DNA of 64,000 nt from Thermophagus sp052400625. Lineage in GTDB: Bacteria; Bacteroidota; Bacteroidia; Bacteroidales; Marinilabiliaceae. How positions within the stretch are numbered: position 1 is the first letter of the stretch; every line of letters starts with the position of its first letter. A program made the position numbers and the translations under genes. Positions 1 through 8,578 of this stretch are shown here, in pieces. The stretch lies in the NCBI GenBank assembly GCA_052400625.1, contig JBQTGH010000002.1. The stretch is one strand, 5' to 3'. The notes beneath the pieces are model-generated. The model saw nothing but the letters and a program-made list of their open reading frames with translations. It was not told where the DNA came from and made no database searches.

Positions 1-618
1 AATTTGATCCTTCTTTGTTTCTTGCATTGCCGTGCGACATATATTGGCTATCCCGTTGTGGGCGCAGCCGGCAAATAGGACCATGCCATCATGGTGATCG
101 TACACCATAAAAAGCTCATCTTCAAAAGTGTCGGTTTGTTCTTTCCCCTCTGCATGCACAATCATTGAGGACGATGGTTGCTCAAAAGGATAGAAATGAT
201 TGATTTTGGTGATGATCTTTAATCCCGGAGCAATTTCCCGGTTTGCTTCAATGGTTTTGAATCTGGAGCGGTACTTGCTGACCATCTTTTTATCTATCCC
301 GATATATCTGGAACGCCCCGTTGAAAGAGAAAATTTATCTTCCAGAGCTTGCGGTTTCAGATAGACAGGGGCATGGTTATTCACTTCGAAAAAAGCTTCC
401 AGACCACCGGTATGATCATAGTGTCCATGACTAATAACGACCATATCAATGGATGCAAGGTCGATGTTCAGTGTTTTGGCATTCTCGATCAATAAACCGG
501 ACTGACCCGTATCAAAAAGAATCTGCTTTCGGTCTGTTTCGATCAGAAATGATAGTCCGTGTTCGCCTTTTGTCCCCTGCCGATAGGCCAGGTTTTCCAC
601 CAATGTTACAATTTTCAT
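1..618 (-). CDS. MBL-fold metallo-hydrolase, 3' end cut off by window edge
   Basis: I see an open frame of 206 codons from the ATG at 618 down to base 1 with no stop, so the C-terminus lies outside the window. The translation starts MKIVTLVENL and carries the metallo-beta-lactamase metal motif SHGHYDHTGG about 70 residues in, an upstream LFDTGQSG segment, and a later FAGCAHNGI segment that supplies another metal-binding histidine. This set matches the COG1237-type MBL hydrolases (relatives of the methanopterin-pathway beta-RFAP/dihydropteroate-like enzymes), usually 250-290 residues long. The fold binds two metals and hydrolyses or otherwise processes small molecules, but the substrate cannot be read from the sequence. 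No signal peptide is visible, so it is probably cytoplasmic. It lies on the same strand as, and downstream of, the acyl-CoA ligase gene, 120 bases away. Confidence 0.85.
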   Translation of the reverse strand, partial: MKIVTLVENLAYRQGTKGEHGLSFLIETDRKQILFDTGQSGLLIENAKTLNIDLASIDMVVISHGHYDHTGGLEAFFEVNNHAPVYLKPQALEDKFSLSTGRSRYIGIDKKMVSKYRSRFKTIEANREIAPGLKIITKINHFYPFEQPSSSMIVHAEGKEQTDTFEDELFMVYDHHDGMVLFAGCAHNGIANICRTAMQETKKDQI

Positions 619-738
619 GATGCCTTGAATTCCATGAATGATCTACCTTTGTTCAAAGGTACGATTCTATTTTGGGAAAGAACATCCTGTTCATGCTTTT
701 TTGTGGCGGATGCAACACACGTTCTTGATTAAGCCCGG

Positions 739-2385
739 CTACATGTATTTGTACCGTTTAATGCTTTTCTTGGGTGTTTTTTCAAATTCCTCGGGGAACA
801 GAACTATTTTTGAGATATTCATAAAGGCCGGGAGTTCCTTGTTTACCTCACTCTTTATGTTCTGAAGAATTTTTTCGAGGTCGTCATTGTTTAGTTTTTG
901 AGCATCTGCGGCTTCATAGTCGGGATAAACCAGAGCTTCAAGTTTCCCGTTGTCGTAACGAACCAGACACTCCTGGACATATTCTTTATTGTTGATGGCC
1001 GCCTCTATTTCTTCGGGGTAGATGTTTTGTCCGGACGGCCCGAGAATCATATTCTTGCTACGACCTTTGATGAAGATGAAATTATCTTTGTCGAGGATTC
1101 CCAGATCACCGGTGTGCAACCACCCGTCATCATCCAGTATTTCTTTGGTGGCCTGCTTATTTTTGTAATAACCGGTCATGACGTTATCTCCTTTGACGAG
1201 GATTTCCCCAACCGTATTATAAGGATCATTGGAGTCGATGCGGACTTCCATCCGGTGGACGATTCGTCCGGCAGAGTGCTGTTTGGTTTCATCCCAATGC
1301 GCATAGCTGATCAGGGGCCCGCACTCAGTCATCCCATAACCGACGGTGAGTGGGAATCCGATCTTTCGTAAAAAGATCTCCACATCTTTGTTTAATGCTG
1401 CACCACCAATGACTATTTCTCGGAATTCACCACCAAATACTTCCACCAACTTGGCTTTTATCTTTCCAAGAATTAGTTTATTGACAACCGGTACCTTGAG
1501 TAAGGTTTTGACCGTGCCTTTTTCAAGCTTGGGAAGTATTTGCTTCTTGAATATTTTTTCAAGAATTAATGGTACGGAAAGAATTAAGTTGGGCTTTACT
1601 TTTCTGAAGGCTTCGGTGATTATCTGAGGCGAAGGTGTTCGGGAAAGGAACGTTACATGACACCCTTCGGTAAAGGGCCAAAGAAATTCGAAAAGGCAGC
1701 CATAAGTATGAGCCAGAGGCAGGAATGAAACAATACGTTCACCGGGTATAATGTCAAAGGTGTCGCGAGCATATTGAACGTTCGACCAGATGCTTCTGTG
1801 GGGAAGCAGTACCCCCTTTGAAAAACCTGAAGTCCCGGAGGTATAAGACAATACCATTAAATCGTCGGGCTTTGGATTAAAGAAGGTTAACTTGTTAATG
1901 TCGAAATTGTTGCTTCCGGGCTTTACTTCTTCCCGGGCCTTGTCAAGGGCTTTTTGTACTTTCCCTTTATTGTCGACCAGAACAGACAAATCGTTGACCG
2001 AAATGATGCCTTTCAATGCCGGCATTTTAGTTTCATCAATTTTGTCGAATATTTGATCGGTCGTGAAGAGCAGCTCCGATTCAGAATGATTTACAATATG
2101 ATTGATATCTGCAGGACTAAAATCGGGTAATATGGGGACGACTATTGCGCCGTAGGTAATGGTGCCCAAATAGGCCAGAGCCCAGTTGGTTGAATTCCGC
2201 CCGATGAGCGCTACCTTGTCTCCCGGTTTGATTCCCAGTGCTTTAAAAACACGATGACATCGATAGATCGATTGTCCTACTTCCCGAAAGGTAATGGTCT
2301 TTCCTTTAAAGTCACTGAAGGCGGGTAAATCGGTGTAATTTTCCAATGCCGATTTTACCAATCCTATGTATCCATATTTTTCCAT
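739..2385 (-). CDS. AMP-binding acyl-CoA synthetase (long-chain fatty acid-CoA ligase type)
   Basis: This 548-residue protein belongs to the ANL superfamily of adenylate-forming enzymes, which activate a carboxylic acid with ATP to the acyl-AMP and then form the CoA thioester. The phosphate-binding loop YTSGTSGFSKG is at residues 181-191, the GYGMTE adenine motif at 349-354, and the GWLHTGD hinge motif at 421-427. A lysine-rich tail (KTPKKSIKRYK) holds the expected C-terminal catalytic lysine. Overall organisation and the ITFREVGQSI start resemble FadD15-like long-chain ligases, although shorter than the 600-residue forms. The substrate class is inferred from similarity, not from residues I can assign. 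It could equally supply acyl groups for lipid recycling. The gene stands alone with a 690-base gap upstream. Confidence 0.88.
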   Translation of the reverse strand: MEKYGYIGLVKSALENYTDLPAFSDFKGKTITFREVGQSIYRCHRVFKALGIKPGDKVALIGRNSTNWALAYLGTITYGAIVVPILPDFSPADINHIVNHSESELLFTTDQIFDKIDETKMPALKGIISVNDLSVLVDNKGKVQKALDKAREEVKPGSNNFDINKLTFFNPKPDDLMVLSYTSGTSGFSKGVLLPHRSIWSNVQYARDTFDIIPGERIVSFLPLAHTYGCLFEFLWPFTEGCHVTFLSRTPSPQIITEAFRKVKPNLILSVPLILEKIFKKQILPKLEKGTVKTLLKVPVVNKLILGKIKAKLVEVFGGEFREIVIGGAALNKDVEIFLRKIGFPLTVGYGMTECGPLISYAHWDETKQHSAGRIVHRMEVRIDSNDPYNTVGEILVKGDNVMTGYYKNKQATKEILDDDGWLHTGDLGILDKDNFIFIKGRSKNMILGPSGQNIYPEEIEAAINNKEYVQECLVRYDNGKLEALVYPDYEAADAQKLNNDDLEKILQNIKSEVNKELPAFMNISKIVLFPEEFEKTPKKSIKRYKYM

Positions 2386-3078
2386 AGTTCCTAATTATGA
2401 TTTGTCTGAAAAAACAGATTCAGCATTTTGATCCCTCTGAAATGTCTGTTTCGAGTCAGAGTTTTTCTAAAACCTGCTTATTTATCATGAATTCGGTTAT
2501 GTCATAGATTTTGTATTGGTGCAAAATCGATAAATGAAATGACCGGGATCTTTACGCAGGTTTCGCGAAATGTTGTGGGTCAGGAGAGTTGCTTTTTGAA
2601 ATTGATCTCAATTCGCGTTGTGAAATTATTACTTTAATTTTAAAAATGTTTTATCCAATATGATTGTTCAGGAGGCAAAAGTCAAATTTTTTTTTATAAC
2701 AACCAAACATTAACCGGATAGGGATCATAAAATTTTAACCGAATCGGATCTTTTTGTGAAGCGTTGACGTCAGTATCGCGACTCTGCAGTGTAGATGTTA
2801 AATGGTCTTAAAGCTTCTTTTTTCCCGGCCGATGATGGAATCTCTTTTCTTCAATATTACGATTTGGGGTTGACTCCATTAAAAACAGGAAAGACCGCTT
2901 TTCAAGGTGATGATAACTTAACACACAAGAATTTGGCTGTCATATCATCGCTTTTTCAAAGTCCCGATATGAAAGTTCTTGTTTCAAAGGTTTACATATC
3001 GTCTAAAAAAACTATTGATAAGGGAAGGTTAAGGAAAATGGTGCTGACAAGGTTTAATTGTCTTACAGAAAAAAGGGA
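2386..3078. other. AT-rich gap without a convincing gene
   Basis: This 693-base interval between the acyl-CoA ligase start and the Crp/Fnr stop is AT-rich. The longest frame on the plus strand (97 codons from 2795) has no recognisable motif and overlaps the region just past the regulator stop, so I do not call it. No tRNA, tandem repeat or strong terminator is seen. The ligase promoter presumably lies in the first 150 bases. Confidence 0.5.
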
Positions 3079-3786
3079 TTACACATAAACATTGCCAATT
3101 TTAATGAGTTTGGGAATGTCTAAAAGTTTTATTTTACGACCATGCAGTTCGATCAGATTATCTGATTTAAATTCTGAAAGAAGCCGGATAACGGATTCAG
3201 TTGCTGTACCAACCATATTGGCCAGTTCTTCTCTTGTGAGCGTAATTCGAAGGGTGTTGTCTTCGTCTAGATCAAAAGTATCCATTAAGAGTAAAAGCAC
3301 TTCAGCCAGTCTTTCCCGAACCGTCTTTTGCGCGATGTCTGTCAGATATTTATTGGATTCGCCCAACTCTCTGCAACTGAGACGCATGAGCGACATGGCG
3401 AATTCAGGGTTGGCTTTGATGAATCCGGTCATGACGTCACCGGGGAAATAGCATAGAACGGCGTCTTGGATAACTTTTGCCGTAGTACATGCCAGCTCTT
3501 CACTTATAATAGAACGAAAGCCTATTAGATCACCCTCTTTGGCAAACCGTATGATTTGTTCTTTCCCGTCGAAACCGGTTTTATAGATTTTCAGAATACC
3601 ACTGGTTACAATGTAAGAACCATTAATCCGACTCCCTTCGTTATAGATGATGGAACCTCTTTTATGGGTGTTACAGACCAGATTTTGATGGAGCAGGTCC
3701 AGTTCTGAGTCGTTTAGTCCTTTGAAAATTTCAAATGACCGTAAATTAATGTTTTCGGGATTATAAATTTCCTGGGATTTCTTCAT
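3079..3786 (-). CDS. Crp/Fnr family transcriptional regulator
   Basis: A 235-residue protein with the two-domain Crp/Fnr layout: an N-terminal cyclic-nucleotide-binding-like beta-roll (about residues 20-120, including the KRGSIIYNEG and EGDLIGF turns), a dimerization helix (about 120-160), and a C-terminal winged helix-turn-helix. The motif LTREELANMVGTATESVIRL at about 184-202 is the Crp-type recognition helix unit. The N-terminal four-cysteine cluster of true FNR is absent, so an oxygen-sensing Fe-S cluster is not supported; the effector is unknown. It is transcribed divergently from the OsmC gene, and the 276-base intergenic region contains a perfect -7 box on each strand. Control of the OsmC gene or autoregulation is a reasonable inference from position only. 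Confidence 0.9.
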   Translation of the reverse strand: MKKSQEIYNPENINLRSFEIFKGLNDSELDLLHQNLVCNTHKRGSIIYNEGSRINGSYIVTSGILKIYKTGFDGKEQIIRFAKEGDLIGFRSIISEELACTTAKVIQDAVLCYFPGDVMTGFIKANPEFAMSLMRLSCRELGESNKYLTDIAQKTVRERLAEVLLLLMDTFDLDEDNTLRITLTREELANMVGTATESVIRLLSEFKSDNLIELHGRKIKLLDIPKLIKIGNVYV

Positions 3787-3844
3787 AGTACATAATTAAA
3801 AGATAGAACATTAGGGAATGACTTCTTTCTTGGATTCTTTAATA

Positions 3845-3852
3845 CAAATATA
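3845..3852 (-). promoter_or_regulatory. -7 promoter box for the Crp/Fnr gene
   Basis: On the minus strand this reads TATATTTG, an exact match to the Bacteroidota -7 consensus TAnnTTTG, 59 bases upstream of the regulator ATG at 3786. I see no clean -33 TTG. It lies only 11 bases from an identical box on the other strand. Confidence 0.55.
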
Positions 3853-3863
3853 AAAAGAAAGAT

Positions 3864-3871
3864 TATATTTG
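3864..3871 (+). promoter_or_regulatory. -7 promoter box for the OsmC gene
   Basis: The plus strand reads TATATTTG followed by C, an exact Bacteroidota -7 box, about 190 bases before the OsmC ATG at 4063. This would leave a leader of roughly 185 bases. A second, closer promoter cannot be excluded. Confidence 0.5.
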
Positions 3872-4062
3872 CATTATTAACATACAAATTTAGATATGTG
3901 TATATCTGTCGTCGTATCTCTCTTTTATATCTCAATGAATATGCCAGATGTGATTAACACTATTGGATGATGTATCATATTGATCAGTCAGGATTTAAAG
4001 AGGGATATCAGCCGATATGAGTTTTAATAACTGTTTTTGTCATTTCTGAAAATCTTTTTAGC

Positions 4063-4479
4063 ATGAAATCAACACTAGATCTGAATTGGACAGGGAAAAT
4101 GTCATTTGAAGCAGACCTGAATGGTCATAAAGTGATTCTTGATGCCGACCCATCGGTAGGGGGCGACAATAAAGGTGTTCGGCCTAAACCATTAATGCTT
4201 TTGGCGTTGGCAGGATGCACCGGAATGGATGTTGTCTCTATTCTCCGAAAAATGCGTGTGGAGGTTGAGGATTTTAGGATCAAAGTGGAAGCTGACATGA
4301 CGGATGACCATCCTAAGCAATACAATCGGATGCATGTGATATACATTTTTAAAGGCAAGGATTTGCCCATTGAAAAAATTGAGAAGGCGGTGAATCTGTC
4401 GGATGAGAAATATTGTGGGGTGTCTGCCGTTTACAAAAAAGCTTTGAAGTTGACACATGAGATAAGAATCGAAGAGTAA
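4063..4479 (+). CDS. OsmC/Ohr-family peroxidase-like protein
   Basis: This 138-residue protein has the OsmC fold signature, with two conserved cysteines: Cys52 in ALAGCTGMD and Cys118 in KYCGVSAVY. In OsmC/Ohr enzymes these form the peroxidatic/resolving pair that reduces organic hydroperoxides using dithiol donors. The helix after Cys52 (MDVVSILRKM) is the typical central helix. It most resembles the YhfA-like OsmC subgroup, whose physiological substrate is unclear, so I would not call it Ohr. It is cytoplasmic, with no signal peptide. It is transcribed alone, divergent from a Crp/Fnr regulator and convergent with clpX, with a strong bidirectional terminator after it. Confidence 0.9.
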   Translation: MKSTLDLNWTGKMSFEADLNGHKVILDADPSVGGDNKGVRPKPLMLLALAGCTGMDVVSILRKMRVEVEDFRIKVEADMTDDHPKQYNRMHVIYIFKGKDLPIEKIEKAVNLSDEKYCGVSAVYKKALKLTHEIRIEE

Positions 4480-4515
4480 AAGGTTTTGCTTCGGCGAAGG
4501 GCCTAATACTGATAC

Positions 4516-4562
4516 GAAAAAAAACCGGATGGGAATTAAGTTTTCCCGTCCGGTTTTTTTGT
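4516..4562. terminator. Bidirectional intrinsic terminator between osmC-like gene and clpX
   Basis: An 11-bp stem, CCGGATGGGAA paired with TTCCCGTCCGG (one G-T pair), is flanked by A8 on the left and T7 on the right. It therefore ends transcripts arriving from either of the two convergent genes. Confidence 0.9.
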
Positions 4563-4584
4563 GTATACGATTTTGTTAGAAATG

Positions 4585-5799
4585 TTAACTTGCTTTGAGT
4601 CGTCTCAAGTTGGTATGCTCGATCTTTTCTACGGCAAAATCGAGTGTGATAGTAAGCGTTTTCGTGTTCTTTGAAGGGGTGTGAAACATATGGTCGATCA
4701 TGATGGTTTCACAAATGGATCTTAACCCTCTGGCGCCAAGCTTGAATTCAATGGCTTTATCCACGATGTAATCCAATACTTCTTCGGTAAATTTTAGCTC
4801 GATACCATCAATCTCAAACAGCTTTTTGTATTGCCGGATTATGGAGTTTTTAGGCTCTACCAGAATACGTCTCAAAGCATCTCTGTCCAATGGATCCAGA
4901 TACGTTAATATGGGAAGCCGTCCGATGATTTCCGGTATTAGTCCGAAAGCTTTCAAATCCTGAGGAGAAATGTATTGAAGGAGGTTGTTTTCATCGATGT
5001 GCTCGATATCTCTGTTGGCCGAATAACCCACAACTTTGGTGTTGAGCCTACGGGCAATTTTCTGTTCAACTCCGTCAAATGCGCCACCGCAAATAAACAG
5101 TATGTTCTTGGTATTTACCGGGATCATTTTTTGGTCGGGGTGTTTACGTCCCCCTTGAGGCGGTACATTAACGACAGATCCTTCCAGAAGTTTTAACAAC
5201 CCTTGTTGAACTCCTTCACCCGATACATCCCTGGTGATGGAAGGATTATCACTTTTTCTGGCAATTTTATCTATTTCATCGATGAATACGATGCCTTTTT
5301 CGGCAGCCTCTGTGTTGTAATCGGCGGCCTGAAGGAGCCGACTCAGGATACTTTCAATATCTTCCCCCACATAACCGGCCTCGGTAAGTACCGTAGCATC
5401 CACGATGGTAAAGGGCACATGCAGCATCCGTGCAATGGTTCTTGCCAAAAGCGTTTTGCCGGTTCCCGTTTCGCCGACCAGAATGATGTTGGACTTTTCT
5501 ATTTCTACTTCATCTCCGGAGTCTTTCTGCATTAACCGTTTATAATGGTTATAAACAGCTACGGAAAGGTATTTCTTTGCTTCTTCCTGGCCAATAACAT
5601 ATTGGTCAAGAAAAGCTTTTATTTCAGCGGGCTTTAATAGTTGTATCTCTTCAACATTGAAGGCACTTTTTTTCTTCATTTCTTCTTCCAGAATGGAGTG
5701 TGCCTGTTCGATACAACTATCACAGATATGACCAGAAATTCCGGCAATAAGCAGGTTGGTGTCTTTTCTGGGACGTCCGCAAAATGAACATTTATCCAT
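4585..5799 (-). CDS. clpX: ATP-dependent Clp protease ATP-binding subunit ClpX
   Basis: ClpX is the AAA+ hexameric unfoldase that recognises tagged proteins and threads them into ClpP. The 404-residue protein starts with the C4 zinc-binding domain (Cys4, Cys7, Cys26, Cys29), which dimerizes and binds adaptors and substrates. The AAA+ module follows: Walker A GETGTGKT at 109-116, Walker B VFIDEID at 171-177, and the RKH pore-loop segment GGRKHP. Sensor-2 GARGLRS is near residue 370. The length and motif order are standard. It is the last gene of the minus-strand tig-clpP-clpX cluster, 58 bases after clpP, so the two are probably co-transcribed. Confidence 0.98.
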   Translation of the reverse strand: MDKCSFCGRPRKDTNLLIAGISGHICDSCIEQAHSILEEEMKKKSAFNVEEIQLLKPAEIKAFLDQYVIGQEEAKKYLSVAVYNHYKRLMQKDSGDEVEIEKSNIILVGETGTGKTLLARTIARMLHVPFTIVDATVLTEAGYVGEDIESILSRLLQAADYNTEAAEKGIVFIDEIDKIARKSDNPSITRDVSGEGVQQGLLKLLEGSVVNVPPQGGRKHPDQKMIPVNTKNILFICGGAFDGVEQKIARRLNTKVVGYSANRDIEHIDENNLLQYISPQDLKAFGLIPEIIGRLPILTYLDPLDRDALRRILVEPKNSIIRQYKKLFEIDGIELKFTEEVLDYIVDKAIEFKLGARGLRSICETIMIDHMFHTPSKNTKTLTITLDFAVEKIEHTNLRRLKAS

Positions 5800-5857
5800 A
5801 TACTAATCTTTTCTTTCTATCAGAATTGGTCTGAGGCCCTATGGGGCCGTTTTTTTA

Positions 5858-6547
5858 TTATTCCTGCTTGTCTTTTTTTGTCCGAACAAGAACTTCATCA
5901 ATCATCCCATATTTTTTGGCTTCTTCGGCGGTCATCCAGTAATCGCGGTCCGAGTCTTTTTCCACTTTTTTGAAGGTGTTGCCGGTGTGTTCGGCAATAA
6001 TTTCATAAAGCTCTTTTCTAAGTTTGAGGATTTCTCTCGCTGTTATTTCAATATCGGTAGCTTGTCCCTGGGCTCCCCCCATCGGCTGGTGAATCATTAT
6101 TCTGGAATGTTTCAGGGCCGAACGTTTCCCCTTGGTACCGGCAGTTAACAAAACGGCGCCCATGGAAGCTGCCATCCCCGTACAGATGGTTTGAATATCC
6201 GACGAAATAAACTGCATGGTGTCATAAATTCCAAGGCCGGAGTGAACCGAACCGCCAGGGGTGTTAAAGTAGATGCTGATATCTTTGGTAGGATCTACCG
6301 AATCAAGATAGAGCAACTGTGCCTGGATGATGTTGGCGACATAATCGTCGATGGGTACCCCTAAAAAGATGATACGATCCATCATCAGCCGCGAGAAAAC
6401 ATCCATGCTGGCAACATTTAATTGCCTCTCTTCAATGATGGTAGGGGAGATATAACTGCTCGTAATGGCAGTGTATTGGTCCAGCACCAAACTGTTAATA
6501 CCCCTGTGTTTGGTTGCATATTTCTGAAAGTCTTTTGGATCGATCAT
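5858..6547 (-). CDS. clpP: ATP-dependent Clp protease proteolytic subunit ClpP
   Basis: ClpP is the serine protease that assembles into a barrel of two heptameric rings capped by ClpX. In this 229-residue protein the catalytic triad is visible as Ser128 in GMAASMG, His153 in MIHQPMGG, and an aspartate at about residue 202 (DRDYWM). The FNTPGGSVHSG oxyanion segment is at about 94-104. An N-terminal propeptide of about 30-40 residues, as in other ClpPs, is likely. It lies between tig and clpX in the conserved order. The 216-base gap upstream leaves room for its own promoter. Confidence 0.98.
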   Translation of the reverse strand: MIDPKDFQKYATKHRGINSLVLDQYTAITSSYISPTIIEERQLNVASMDVFSRLMMDRIIFLGVPIDDYVANIIQAQLLYLDSVDPTKDISIYFNTPGGSVHSGLGIYDTMQFISSDIQTICTGMAASMGAVLLTAGTKGKRSALKHSRIMIHQPMGGAQGQATDIEITAREILKLRKELYEIIAEHTGNTFKKVEKDSDRDYWMTAEEAKKYGMIDEVLVRTKKDKQE

Positions 6548-6763
6548 AGTTAAATGGTATTTGTAATGTAATTACCTGCTAAGGTAGAAATAATTTGATC
6601 TGATTGGGACTTATGATTACATTTTAACCTGAAAACATAACCATTGACGAAATTAAAAGTTTTCACCAATCGGGAATATTTTCAGGTTAATTTGAAAATT
6701 AGTCTTTTAACGGACCCTCTCTGTTTGTTTTTCTTTTGGTCGCTTTATGGTTGGAAAGAGCGA

Positions 6764-8137
6764 TTACTTCTTTTTACTTTCCAATAGTTTGTTGAACTCT
6801 TCGCGAGATATTTCTTTGGTTTCAACTTTTAAAGCACCCTTGATATACTCCATGACCTTGTCATTGATAGCACCTTCGGCAAAATTACGCCGTTGCTCTT
6901 CGTTGTTGAGCATGTCCATGGCGTAGCTCTCAATATGTTCGTCAGGTACATTGTTGAGACCGTATTGCATAAACTGCAGACGGGCCGATTTTTTAGCAAA
7001 GTTTAAAACGTCGTCCTGTTCAACCTTAAGCTCATTATCTTTAATCAACTTGTTGCGGATAATTTGCCACTTAAGATCTTCCAGGAAGCCCGGCATATCT
7101 TTGTCAACTTGTTCTTCTGTGAGTGGATGTTCGTCTTTCCCCTGGTAGCTTGCCAAGAGCCAACGTTTCAGGAATTCTTCGGGGAGTTTTATGTCCACTT
7201 TCCCCATTAGTTTATCTCTGGCGTCCACCGAGAATTTATACTCGGATTCCATTTTAAGGGTATTCTCAAGGTCTTGTTTAACCTGGGCAGCGAACTCCTC
7301 TTCATTGGTTACTTTGCCGGGGCCAAAAATCTTGTCAAACAACTCCTGATTTAATTCAGGGTCAACATACTTGGTGATTTCGTTAATCTTGAAACTGAAA
7401 TTCCCTTTTACGTTTTGTGCTTCTTCTTTGGAAATTTTTAATAAGTATGAAAGTTCGGTTTCATTGGGGAACGCCTTTTGCGGATCCAAAACGATTTCAT
7501 CTCCCACTTTTGCACCCAGAACTTTTTTCTTTTCTTTCTCTTCCTTTATAATTGTTGTGGATAATACGGCATCTTCTGTTTTGATTCCATCTTCCAGTTC
7601 TTTACCGTCTTTATCGAGCTGAACAAAATTTCCTTTGAGGAGGCAGTTTTCATCAGCTTCTTCACATTTTTCGGCAGTTGCAAAACGACCGGTAATATTT
7701 TTTTTCTGGCCCTCTAACATATCATCTGTTACTTCGATGACATAGTAGGGGAGTTTTTCCCGTTTGGAAAGTTTCACCTCTATTTCGGGACTTAAACCCA
7801 TATCAAAAGAAAACTTAAACTGTTCTTCATTTTCCAGATCTATGGGTTGATGTTTTTCTGAGGGGAGTGGTTCGCCCAGGATGTCCAGTTTGTTTTCGCT
7901 GATATATTTTGATAAGTTTTCCGAAACCAGCTTGTTGACTTCTTCAGCCAGAATTGCCTTTCCATACATTTTTTTTACCAAGCTTGCCGGTACTTTTCCG
8001 GGACGGAATCCCGGCATGTTGATCTTTTTACGGTAGTCCTTCAGGACTTTTTCAACGCGTGGTTCATAGTCGTCTTTCTGGACCGTGATGTGTACCACTG
8101 CATTCAAATCATCAATTTGCTCTTTTTCAATGTTCAT
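6764..8137 (-). CDS. tig: Trigger factor (ribosome-associated chaperone)
   Basis: Trigger factor binds the ribosome exit tunnel and shields nascent chains. The 457-residue protein has an N-terminal ribosome-binding domain with the loop GFRPGKVPASLVKK (about residues 42-55), matching the GFRxGKxP signature that docks on protein L23. A middle peptidyl-prolyl-isomerase-like region (about 150-260) is divergent, as in many Bacteroidota, and isomerase activity is uncertain. The C-terminal chaperone arms are helical and charged. It is the first gene of the tig-clpP-clpX group and follows a well-matched promoter at 8299-8332 and a leader of about 160 bases. A hairpin in that leader (8157-8188, arms TAGGCC/GGCCTA) lies just before the start. 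Confidence 0.95.
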   Translation of the reverse strand: MNIEKEQIDDLNAVVHITVQKDDYEPRVEKVLKDYRKKINMPGFRPGKVPASLVKKMYGKAILAEEVNKLVSENLSKYISENKLDILGEPLPSEKHQPIDLENEEQFKFSFDMGLSPEIEVKLSKREKLPYYVIEVTDDMLEGQKKNITGRFATAEKCEEADENCLLKGNFVQLDKDGKELEDGIKTEDAVLSTTIIKEEKEKKKVLGAKVGDEIVLDPQKAFPNETELSYLLKISKEEAQNVKGNFSFKINEITKYVDPELNQELFDKIFGPGKVTNEEEFAAQVKQDLENTLKMESEYKFSVDARDKLMGKVDIKLPEEFLKRWLLASYQGKDEHPLTEEQVDKDMPGFLEDLKWQIIRNKLIKDNELKVEQDDVLNFAKKSARLQFMQYGLNNVPDEHIESYAMDMLNNEEQRRNFAEGAINDKVMEYIKGALKVETKEISREEFNKLLESKKK

Positions 8138-8298
8138 GTGAAAACTTTTTGTTTGTTAGGCCATTTATGGTCCCTTTTTGAGGGCCTATACCGCGTCGAA
8201 CTTTTAGTTAGTTTGGTGTTTGACACCATTGCTCAATTCTATGCTTCAAAATATGCTTTGATCAGGTGTCTTGTAATCTCTGTTGGTAAAAACGATTG

Positions 8299-8332
8299 CA
8301 AAGATAATGAAGCATTTACAAGTTGCCAAAAA
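8299..8332 (-). promoter_or_regulatory. Promoter of the trigger factor gene
   Basis: On the minus strand a -33 element TTTTTG (8327-8332) is followed after 20 bases by the -7 box TATCTTTG (8299-8306). Both elements and the spacing fit the Bacteroidota primary sigma factor consensus. Transcription would start near 8293, giving a leader of about 155 bases. Confidence 0.7.
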
Positions 8333-8394
8333 GTTGATTCATGCAATACCCGATTTTGAGAAAATTAACGTCTTTTTTCATTCATCGGGGTGCA

Positions 8395-8432
8395 TAAAAA
8401 ACCGCCAAAGGGATTAATCCCCGAGGCGGTTT
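8395..8432 (-). terminator. Terminator after tRNA-Leu
   Basis: Read on the minus strand, ACCGCC pairs with GGCGGT around a GGGGATTAATCCC inner hairpin and is followed by six T. It begins about five bases after the tRNA 3' end. Confidence 0.85.
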
Positions 8433-8436
8433 CTTG

Positions 8437-8518
8437 TGCGGACGGAGGGACTCGAACCCACACGCCTTTCGGCACTAGATCCTAAATCTAGCGCGGCTAC
8501 CAATTACGCCACGTCCGC
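8437..8518 (-). tRNA. tRNA-Leu (anticodon UAG)
   Basis: The minus strand folds as a class II tRNA of 82 bases. The acceptor arms GCGGACG and CGTCCGC pair over seven base pairs. The D arm (TGGCGTAATTGGTAGCCG) carries the conserved GG. The anticodon stem CTAGA/TCTAG encloses loop TTTAGGA with anticodon TAG, reading CUA and probably other CUN codons. A long variable arm (TGCCGAAAGGCG) is typical of tRNA-Leu, and the T loop GGTTCGAGTCC is intact. The discriminator base is A and CCA is not encoded, which is common in this phylum. It is followed directly by an intrinsic terminator. Confidence 0.97.
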
Positions 8519-8578
8519 TTTTTGCGGATGCGAATTTCAGGAAAATTTTTTCCTTTTCCAAAAATATGGTTAAAAAAA

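Noticed and set aside
2795..3088. 97-codon plus-strand frame as a gene
   Set aside because: No motif or family resemblance, no clear ribosome binding site, and it runs into the 3' end of the Crp/Fnr gene on the other strand.
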